A stretch of DNA of 20,171 nucleotides from Chloroflexota bacterium. GTDB taxonomy: Bacteria; Chloroflexota; Anaerolineae; Promineifilales; Promineifilaceae. Below are positions 14,298 through 20,171 of the stretch, piece after piece; the first letter of the stretch is position 1; every line of letters begins with the position of its first letter. Both the position numbers and the translations under genes were made by a program. Location of the stretch: positions 1 through 20,171 of the forward strand of contig JAAEOP010001217.1 in assembly GCA_024223125.1 (NCBI GenBank), in the 5' to 3' direction. The notes under the pieces were generated by a model. That model searched no databases, was not told where the DNA came from, and worked only from the letters and a program-made list of their open reading frames with translations.

Positions 14298-16780
14298 TAG
14301 CGCACACCCTTAAGGCTGCCATTAGCGTCACCAGGTGTCTGCTGGCCTGTTTCCGTATTGTTGAGCAGGAAGAGAAGAGAAAAGGTGCTGCCGTTGCCCA
14401 CTTCACTATCTACCCATAAACGGCCGCCGTTGGCAGTGGTCAACGTCTGAGCGACTGATAAACCGGCTCCGGTGTCACCTAATCCGGCAATGAGGGGATT
14501 TTCAGCCCGATAATGGGCATCAAAAACATGGGGTAAATCGGCAGGATTGATGCCGCTGCCGCTGTCGCTGATACTTATTTGTAAGAATGGCAGCGATTTG
14601 GGTGATGTCTGGTTTTCATCTTGCAAAGCATCAGCTTGAGCGCTGATGATGACCCGGCCGTTATATCCTGATGATTGGCAGGCATTTCCTAGCAAAAGGG
14701 TAAATATCTGTTGTAAATCGGCCGTCTGGACAGTTAGCGTCGGTAAATTGTCAGCAATGTCCAGGTCCAGGCGCAAATTTTTGTCGCGCACCTGGGTGAT
14801 AATGTGAGAGACGGCCGTTTCCAACACATCCTGCACATTAACAGCCGAGGCCACCGTCTCCTCCGAGGTTTCCTGCACAGCTACAATTTGCAGCATCTGG
14901 TCCAGCAGCGTACCCATGCGCTCCGAATTCGCTTTGATGCGCTGCACAAAGTCACGCTGTTTGGTGCCCAAAATGCCAATCGTTTCACTTAACAGCAAAT
15001 CGGTGAAGCCGCCAATAGATGTCATGGGTGTGCGTAATTCTTGGATGAGGGCAACCAGCAATTCATCTACCGCGCCAGACTCGCGCCGTATTAACGTAGA
15101 TTCCAGGCTGGCAATACGGATTTGCGCTTCTTCCAATTGGCCAGAGTAACGGGTCAAGGTCAACATCACCCACTCGGTGCTGAGATCGCTGTCGCTGGCG
15201 GCCGCTAAAGCCATCGCTTCCTCAGCCTCGATCAACGATTCGCGCAGGGAAGCGACTTCATTTTCCAGGGCTTGAATCGTCTCATCTCGATTAGTACGTT
15301 CGACTTCATCTAAGGTAGCAGCTAAATCCTGGGCCTGTTTCACGGCTAAAATAGCCCGCGCTTCTGATTGGGAAGCCCGGCTGCTAACAACTTTTAGATC
15401 ATGGGTCAATCTGTCTCGTTCTGCTTCCAGGGCAATGATACGGCCGCTTACGGCCGTTACGTCACTTTCAAGAATTGGAATAACCGACGTAGACACAGAA
15501 AACGTTGCATAATCAGTTAAAGCGTGGGCAATAAAAGTAGCCAACACTGGAGCAATATCTTTGTCCCGTTCAGACCAATGGCTTTGGGTGTTTCGTCTGG
15601 CCAGCAAAAGAACGCCTACAACTTCATTCGCCAACAATAGTGGCTGCACCCACATCGTTTCATACGGCCGGATCTCCATCATCTCAAACAAGGTGTGCAG
15701 ATGGCGTGTGCCCTGGCCGCGTAGTTGCAATTCCACGCCTTGTTTTTTACGGACCGCTTCCCGAAACGGAGGCCAGCTAACCAGTTCCACCTGCCAACTT
15801 CGCGGCCCATTTTCCCCCGCCTGGGGCAAATTGCTGGTAATGATGAACTGTTGTTTGTTGTCCGGGGAAATGATACCAATACCAACAAAGGCTGCTTCTA
15901 TCATTTGCTGCACCATGGTGACCGCTTGTTGGCAGCGGTCTGGAAGTTTGGCGCTCTGAATAACGGCCGCAGAGAGAAGCAACGTTTGTTGTAATTGCCG
16001 CGTGGACAGGGCGTTGGTTTGCTGTGCAAAAAGGATGGGGGAAACAGATTGGCGGTAAACCAACACAGCCCATAAGGGGAAAGCAATCAGCTGACCCAAT
16101 CGCGCCCAGTAAATAATGTTACTCTCTGGGTTAGCCATGAGTAGCCCGGCTAATTGTGCCACCAACAGAATACCCAATATATAACTGTGTAACTGCCACC
16201 GGGTTTGCGCGGTACGCAAGGTTAAGAGCAGTCCCAGCCCCAAAATGACTATCTGCATAACAGTCCAGATGGTGGCCTGGGTGGTGGTCGTATACATCTG
16301 CCCAGAAAGGACCTGGGTTTGCCAGGTCAGGGTGAAAGAGACGGCCGTGACCCCAATAACCACCAGGCTCAATAACAGCAGCACATCCCCCAGGCGCAGG
16401 ATTCTTTGTGAGGGAGGTACGAGCGCCCAGACAATGGTGACGGCCGTGATTGTATGCAATGCCTGTTCCAGAGGTGGTAAAAAAAGCAAGGATTGGGTCG
16501 GGTTATCAGCCAGCAACAGCACAATGCCGAAAACAACCAACCGCAACATTATCAGAGCGCCAGAAGCCCACATACTCCGCCATACAGCCTGGTTCTGGCG
16601 ATTATGTCGCCATTGCCCCAGAGAAAGGGCAAACACCGCCTGCAACGCAAAAAGCGATATCAGGTGGTAAACAATATTCCCCGGCGGTACGGTCAAGAGC
16701 GTTAAAAGTTGTTGCAAGAAACTTGTCCTATTTAGCAAGTTTGCCACCACATTCGGCCAAAAATAACTTGCCACTTGCAA
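14297..16780 (-). CDS. Seven-span membrane GAF sensor histidine kinase with Gln in place of the H-box His
   Basis: The 827-residue protein has about seven hydrophobic spans in residues 35-245, a GAF-like domain (about 283-427), a long coiled coil (about 445-565), a HisKA-like dimerisation domain (about 575-636) and a HATPase_c domain (about 675-805). In the ATPase the N box (LLLGNA), the G1 box (ISDSGSGI) and the G2 box (LGDTGAGLSVA) are intact. The H-box, normally HELRTP, reads IQELRTPM with Gln580 (CAA at 15041-15043), so classical autophosphorylation is not expected unless another residue is used. No response regulator is adjacent. The start is TTG 16780, without a clear ribosome site; GTG two codons later is possible. 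It forms an operon with the LysM gene downstream. A cell-envelope sensing role is an inference. Confidence 0.87.
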   Translation of the reverse strand: MQVASYFWPNVVANLLNRTSFLQQLLTLLTVPPGNIVYHLISLFALQAVFALSLGQWRHNRQNQAVWRSMWASGALIMLRLVVFGIVLLLADNPTQSLLFLPPLEQALHTITAVTIVWALVPPSQRILRLGDVLLLLSLVVIGVTAVSFTLTWQTQVLSGQMYTTTTQATIWTVMQIVILGLGLLLTLRTAQTRWQLHSYILGILLVAQLAGLLMANPESNIIYWARLGQLIAFPLWAVLVYRQSVSPILFAQQTNALSTRQLQQTLLLSAAVIQSAKLPDRCQQAVTMVQQMIEAAFVGIGIISPDNKQQFIITSNLPQAGENGPRSWQVELVSWPPFREAVRKKQGVELQLRGQGTRHLHTLFEMMEIRPYETMWVQPLLLANEVVGVLLLARRNTQSHWSERDKDIAPVLATFIAHALTDYATFSVSTSVIPILESDVTAVSGRIIALEAERDRLTHDLKVVSSRASQSEARAILAVKQAQDLAATLDEVERTNRDETIQALENEVASLRESLIEAEEAMALAAASDSDLSTEWVMLTLTRYSGQLEEAQIRIASLESTLIRRESGAVDELLVALIQELRTPMTSIGGFTDLLLSETIGILGTKQRDFVQRIKANSERMGTLLDQMLQIVAVQETSEETVASAVNVQDVLETAVSHIITQVRDKNLRLDLDIADNLPTLTVQTADLQQIFTLLLGNACQSSGYNGRVIISAQADALQDENQTSPKSLPFLQISISDSGSGINPADLPHVFDAHYRAENPLIAGLGDTGAGLSVAQTLTTANGGRLWVDSEVGNGSTFSLLFLLNNTETGQQTPGDANGSLKGVR

Positions 16781-16810
16781 ATCTGCTCACTTGCAGACTT
16801 ATCCATTGGC

Positions 16811-16819
16811 AGTATACCA
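16811..16819 (-). promoter_or_regulatory. Candidate promoter of the kinase-LysM operon (extended -10)
   Basis: On the minus strand TGG precedes TATACT (extended -10, TGnTATACT), ending about 30 nt before the TTG start. No -35 hexamer is clear. An ACGGCCGT site (16821-16828) lies immediately upstream of the -10, overlapping where RNA polymerase would bind. Confidence 0.45.
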
Positions 16820-16874
16820 TACGGCCGTTACAAGTCGGTAAAATCGGAGTAAACAAAACAAAATTTGAACACAC

Positions 16875-16908
16875 GGGCGGCTTGTCTATCTACCAAATAG
16901 AGCCGCCC
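16875..16908. other. Strong hairpin in the divergent intergenic region
   Basis: GGGCGGCT (16875-16882) pairs with AGCCGCCC (16901-16908), and inside it CTAT (16886-16889) pairs with ATAG (16897-16900). This gives 12 bp with a 3-nt bulge and a 7-nt loop. It lies upstream of both divergent transcription units, about 95 nt before the kinase start and 215 nt before the stress-protein gene. It is not followed by a T-run on the plus strand. It may be a protein-binding site, a terminator of an unseen transcript, or part of a small RNA. Confidence 0.5.
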
Positions 16909-17046
16909 TGGTATCGTTAGCAAATGACGAACAATGCGTTTGACTCCCCCAACCACATCTGTGATATTTTTCATAATTCAGGTGCTTTTTGTCACTATCT
17001 ACCCCATACCGCTCTTGGGCATACTATCGTTTAGAAAAGAAGAAAG
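16909..17046. other. Intergenic stretch without recognised genes
   Basis: Together with its flanks this is part of a 343-nt gap between the divergent kinase and stress-protein genes. I see no coding potential. TACTAT near 17024-17029, about 95 nt before the stress-protein gene, could be a -10 element for that gene, but no convincing -35 supports it. Confidence 0.3.
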
Positions 17047-17106
17047 CAGTTGGCCATTAAGAACCAACTGAAAACTGGATGCTGGATACTGAATACTGCT
17101 AACTAT
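17047..17106 (+). repeat. Heptamer-type repeats before the stress-protein gene
   Basis: A perfect 7-bp inverted repeat (CAGTTGG at 17047-17053, CCAACTG at 17064-17070, 10-nt loop) leads into units of 7 nt with the pattern NACTGNN (AACTGAA, AACTGGA, TGCTGGA, TACTGAA, and so on) that continue to about 17106. They end 6 nt before the AAGGAGG ribosome site at 17112-17118, so they would lie in the mRNA leader. Confidence 0.6.
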
Positions 17107-17123
17107 TAATCAAGGAGGCAGCC

Positions 17124-18059
17124 ATGTTCAAAAAGATATTAGTACCACTCGATAGCTCTGATTTAGCGGAATACGCGCTGCAACCCGCTGTCTGGATGGC
17201 GCAGCAGACAAATGGCGAAGTCACCCTGCTGCATATATTGGAACATCACACTGTACTCATTCCTGAAGGGCCGGAAATGATGGGGCACAGTCTTTATTAC
17301 CCGGAAACCAACTTTAGCCAGGAAGAAGCAGCCAGCCGTGAATACTTAAATAACCTGCAATATGGACTGGGGCGTACCCATCCTGACCTCAATTGGAACG
17401 GCCGCATAGAAGAAGGAGACCCCGCCGCCCAGATTGTGGATGTGGCGGCCGCAGAAGAGAGCGACCTGATTGTTATGTCCACGCATGGGTATTCGGGCAT
17501 GACCCGCTGGGTGTTGGGCAGCGTGGCTGAAAAGGTTTTGCCACACGCCCCCTGCCCGGTGTTCATTGTACGCTCCCAACAATCTATCCAGCATATATTG
17601 ATTGCTCTGGACGGCTCACCATTAGCAGAAACCAGTCTGCCGCTGGGTCTGGATATTGCCCAGGCATTTGACACCAATGTAACCCTGCTGCGTGTAGAAG
17701 ACAATTCATACCAGGCGTCTCCCGATGCCATACAAGAATTAAATCAGCAGGAATCTGGGCTGGGCGAACGGTATCGCCACAGTGTGGATACACAGACAGC
17801 CCAATATCTGCACCGCATAGCTGTGGACTACGGCCGCACCGATCTAAACCTGGAAATGGCCGTCGGCTATGGCAAACCAGCCCCCACTATCCTGCAATTC
17901 GTAGAAGAACAAGAAATAGACCTCGTGGTCATGTCTACACACGGCCGTACCGGGCTATCCCGCTGGCGCTATGGCAGCGTCGCCGAAAAGGTACTGCGTG
18001 GGGTCGGCTGCGCTATGCTTATCAATCGCCCGCATATAGATGATTTTCGTAATCCATGA
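17124..18059 (+). CDS. Tandem universal stress protein (two UspA domains)
   Basis: The 311-residue cytosolic protein contains two Usp domains, roughly residues 1-150 and 155-305. Each starts with a strand and a D-S motif (KKILVPLDSSDLAEYAL; HILIALDGSPLAETSL). Each ends with the ATP-binding G-2x-G-9x-G-S pattern (STHGYSGMTRWVLGSVAEKVL; STHGRTGLSRWRYGSVAEKVL). Both nucleotide-binding motifs look intact. Proteins of this kind respond to starvation, redox or envelope stress, often as ATP-binding switches. AAGGAGG at 17112-17118 is a near-perfect ribosome site 5 nt before the ATG. fdhA starts 73 nt downstream in the same direction, separated by a fold-back repeat. Universal stress proteins often neighbour anaerobic or redox enzymes, so co-regulation with fdhA is plausible but unproven. 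Confidence 0.92.
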   Translation: MFKKILVPLDSSDLAEYALQPAVWMAQQTNGEVTLLHILEHHTVLIPEGPEMMGHSLYYPETNFSQEEAASREYLNNLQYGLGRTHPDLNWNGRIEEGDPAAQIVDVAAAEESDLIVMSTHGYSGMTRWVLGSVAEKVLPHAPCPVFIVRSQQSIQHILIALDGSPLAETSLPLGLDIAQAFDTNVTLLRVEDNSYQASPDAIQELNQQESGLGERYRHSVDTQTAQYLHRIAVDYGRTDLNLEMAVGYGKPAPTILQFVEEQEIDLVVMSTHGRTGLSRWRYGSVAEKVLRGVGCAMLINRPHIDDFRNP

Positions 18060-18060
18060 C

Positions 18061-18129
18061 CCGTTATCTGTATTCCGACTAAACTGACGGACAACGGACA
18101 ACGGATTACGGAATACCGAACACGGAGTA
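18061..18129 (+). repeat. Heptamer-type fold-back repeat before fdhA
   Basis: From about 18084 a run of 7-nt units with the pattern NNNACGG (ACAACGG twice, then ATTACGG and variants) reaches the fdhA start. The arms GTATTCCG (18070-18077) and CGGAATAC (18109-18116) pair perfectly over 8 bp around 31 nt. The last units contain the fdhA ribosome site GGAG (18124-18127). Folding of this element could therefore influence fdhA translation. Confidence 0.6.
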
Positions 18130-18132
18130 ACC

Positions 18133-20171
18133 ATGATCAAACCCGACCGCACCATCCCCACCACCTGTCCCTACTGCGGGGTCGGTTGTCAAATTGATTT
18201 ACACATGAAGGATGAGATGATTTACCGGGTTGACGGCCGTTTCGACAACAACGTCAACCAGGGCAACTTATGCGTCAAGGGCCGTTTTGGCTACGATTTT
18301 GTGTACGCGCCTGATCGGTTGACACGGCCGCTAATCAAAAACGATCAAGTGCCTGGCGACGAGCCGCCCCATCACCCCACCACATGGGACACAGCCCTCA
18401 ACGCCATTGCTCAACGGCTGACCGAAACACGGGCCAAATACGGCCCCGACAGCATCGCCTTTCTCACCTCGGCCAAATGCACCAATGAAGAAAACTACCT
18501 ATTGCAAAAATTAGCTCGCGCGGTTATTGGAACCAACAACATAGATCACTGTGCCCGTCTCTGACACAGCTCCAGCGTGGCCGGTCTGGCTGCGACCGTT
18601 GGTTCTGGTGCGATGACCAATTCCATACAAGATATTCCCCAGGCGGATGTGCTGTTGGTTACAGGCTCTAACACCACCGAAGCCCACCCCGTGCTGGCTT
18701 TGCAAATGAAAAAAGCCGTCCGGCAGCGAGGGACAAAACTGATTCTCATTGACCCGCGCCAGATTGAATTGGCTGATTTTGCCCACCTCCATTTGCGCCA
18801 TAAACCAGGTACAGATGTGGCTTTGTTTAACGCCATCGCCCACACCATCATCGCCCACGATTGGGTGAATGAACGTTTTGTCCAGGAACGAACAGAAGGA
18901 TTTGCGGCTTTGAAAGCAGCCGTTGCCAATTGGTCGGCCGAACGAGCGGCCGTCATCACCGGCGTCCCACCAGGGCAAATTATTGCTGCCGCCCAACTAT
19001 ACGCAAAGGCTCAAAATGGCATGATCTTTTGGGCGATGGGCATTACCCAGCACACACACGGCACAGATAATGTAAAAGCGCTTTCTAACCTGGCCTTGCT
19101 TACCGGGCATATTGGACGGCCGGGAACCGGACTGAACCCGCTGCGAGGCCAAAATAATGTACAGGGGGCGTGTGATATGGGGGGATTGGTGAATGTCTTC
19201 CCCGGCTACCAGCCGGTCAGCAGTGAGGATGCCCGCCGCAAGTTTGCCGCCGGTTGGGGCGTTCCCTTTGATTCGCTCAGTCCAACCCCTGGCCTGACGG
19301 TGACAGAGGTGATGGATGGGGTTTTAGACGGCCGTGTCCGCGCCATCTACATCATGGGTGAAAATCCCATGCTTTCTGATCCCAATCTAAACCATGTGGT
19401 CAAAGCTTTGCGGGCGGTTGATTTTCTGGTTGTGCAAGACATCTTTTTGACTGAAACGGCCGCACTGGCAGATGTCGTTTTGCCCGCCGCCAGCTTTGCT
19501 GAAAAAACAGGAACCTTCACCAACACAGAACGACGTGTGCAAATGGGTCGTCCCGCCCTGGCTGCTCCCGGCGAAGCTCGCCCAGATTGGGAAATTATCA
19601 TTGATCTAGCACAGCGGTTAGACCAGCCGTGGCAGCTTAATTGTCCAGAAGATATTTTTACGGAACTAGTAGCGCTGACACCGCAGTACGGCGGCCTGAG
19701 TTATGCACGGCTGCAAAACGGCGGACTGCAATGGCCTTGCCCCACACCAGATCATCCAGGCACGGCCGTCCTCCATGAAGGTAAATTTGCGCGTGGCTTG
19801 GGGCTATTCTGTCCCGTAACCTACCAGCCTTCAGTAGAAGAAGCGGATGAGGAATATCCCTTTATTCTTTCTACCGGGCGCATTCTATTCCACTGGCACG
19901 GCGGGACCATGTCTCGTCGTTCGCCAGGCTTGGAAGCAATAGCCCCGGAAGCGGAAGTAGAGATTAACCCGGTTGACGGCCGTGCTTTAGGCATCATAAA
20001 CGGCGATTGGGCGTACGTAGAATCCCGGCGCGGCCAGGTATTAGCCACCGCCAAATTAACTGAACGCTCCCCCATTGGAACCGTTTTCATGACCTTTCAT
20101 TTTGCGGAAGCGGCCGTTAATCTTTTAACAATAGACGCCATTGACCCCACAGCTAAAATACCGGAGTACAA
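18133..20171 (+). CDS. fdhA: Selenocysteine-containing formate dehydrogenase catalytic subunit (3' end outside window)
   Basis: This Mo/W-bis-PGD enzyme oxidises formate to CO2, or runs the reverse. The N-terminus holds the [4Fe-4S] motif CPYCGVGC (Cys12, 15, 19) plus Cys47 in LCVKGRFG. In-frame UGA at 18562-18564 is codon 144, in HCARL-U-HSSSVAGLA, exactly where FDHs have catalytic Cys or selenocysteine (Sec140 in E. coli FdhF). I checked that the frame then stays open to 20171. Later landmarks are GTGLNPLRGQNNVQGACDMG, MGENPMLSDP, the block ending FTNTERRVQ, and the cofactor-binding C-terminal domain (STGRILFHWHGGTMSRRSP). It begins directly with the Fe-S domain, so it lacks the NuoG-like N-terminal extension. 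The last visible residues (AKIPEY) are close to the usual end. GGAG at 18124-18127 is the ribosome site. A standard gene caller would split it into a 143-residue fragment and an unassigned remainder. Confidence 0.93.
18562..18594 (+). promoter_or_regulatory. Bacterial SECIS element at the fdhA UGA codon
   Basis: After UGA (18562-18564) and 11 nt, CGTGGCC (18576-18582) pairs with GGCTGCG (18588-18594) over 7 bp, including two G-U pairs, around a GGTCT loop (18583-18587). The GGUCU loop starts 18 nt after the UGA. From memory, the E. coli fdhF SECIS minihelix also begins 11 nt after UGA and carries AGGUCU in its loop, recognised by SelB. The stem lies within conserved codons (SVAGLAAT), so part of the match could reflect protein conservation. 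Length and loop placement nevertheless fit a functional element. Confidence 0.8.

Noticed and set aside
16766..16794. Three ACTTGC copies around the kinase start as an operator
   Set aside because: Very short and irregularly spaced, partly coding. Chance occurrence cannot be excluded.
17047..18129. CRISPR array suggested by regularly spaced short repeats
   Set aside because: Units are about 7 nt, contiguous and degenerate, with no spacers and no cas genes.
18562..18564. Premature stop making fdhA a pseudogene
   Set aside because: The position is the known Sec/Cys site of FDH, the downstream frame is intact for about 1.6 kb, and a SECIS-like hairpin follows. A random nonsense mutation would not fit all three.

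Overview
The window is about 20 kb of bacterial chromosome of medium GC, probably from a member of the Chloroflexota (Anaerolineae/Ardenticatenia-like). That placement is an inference. It rests on lipoproteins that mix SdrD-B-like and NBR1-type Ig domains, a GAF histidine kinase with a QELRTPM motif, a duplicated HIT-like protein, and many Pro/Thr-rich secreted tails. No rRNA, tRNA or CRISPR array was seen. The sequence is saturated with the palindrome CGGCCG, often extended to ACGGCCGT. Several gene borders, and two coding regions, carry short repeats with a unit of about 7 nt that fold back on themselves.

Layout, left to right. Positions 1-278 (minus) are the remnant of an ISAs1-family transposase. 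Positions 539/566-2911 (plus) hold a tungstate ABC importer in the order tupB-tupC-tupA. Positions 3049-7446 (plus) hold carA and carB for carbamoyl phosphate synthesis, followed at 7564-8898 by a COG2403 cyclic 2,3-diphosphoglycerate synthetase-like P-loop protein. Positions 9183-11785 (plus) hold a secreted multi-domain lipoprotein tightly coupled to a PP2C phosphatase. Positions 11856-13252 (plus) hold a cyclase/kynurenine-formamidase-like protein and a duplicated HIT-like protein. Positions 13329-16780 (minus) form a two-gene unit: a large membrane sensor kinase whose H-box histidine is Gln, and a membrane-anchored LysM protein whose start overlaps the kinase stop by one base. Positions 17124-18059 (plus) encode a tandem universal stress protein. 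From 18133 to the window edge runs a formate dehydrogenase catalytic subunit.

The most striking item is that formate dehydrogenase. Its reading frame is interrupted by one UGA at 18562-18564, exactly where FDH enzymes carry catalytic Cys or selenocysteine. The frame then stays open for about 1.6 kb. An RNA hairpin with a GGUCU loop lies just after the UGA, at the same distance I recall for E. coli fdhF. The gene is therefore read as a selenoprotein, not a pseudogene. Such enzymes need a Mo or W bis-pterin cofactor, so the tungstate importer about 15 kb upstream is a plausible functional partner.

The second theme is repeats. Heptamer-type repeats sit between tupC and tupA, before carA, at the carA/carB junction, before the stress-protein gene and before fdhA. 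They also sit inside carA and carB, where they keep the frame and add residues in linkers. The carB copy is a long imperfect palindrome.
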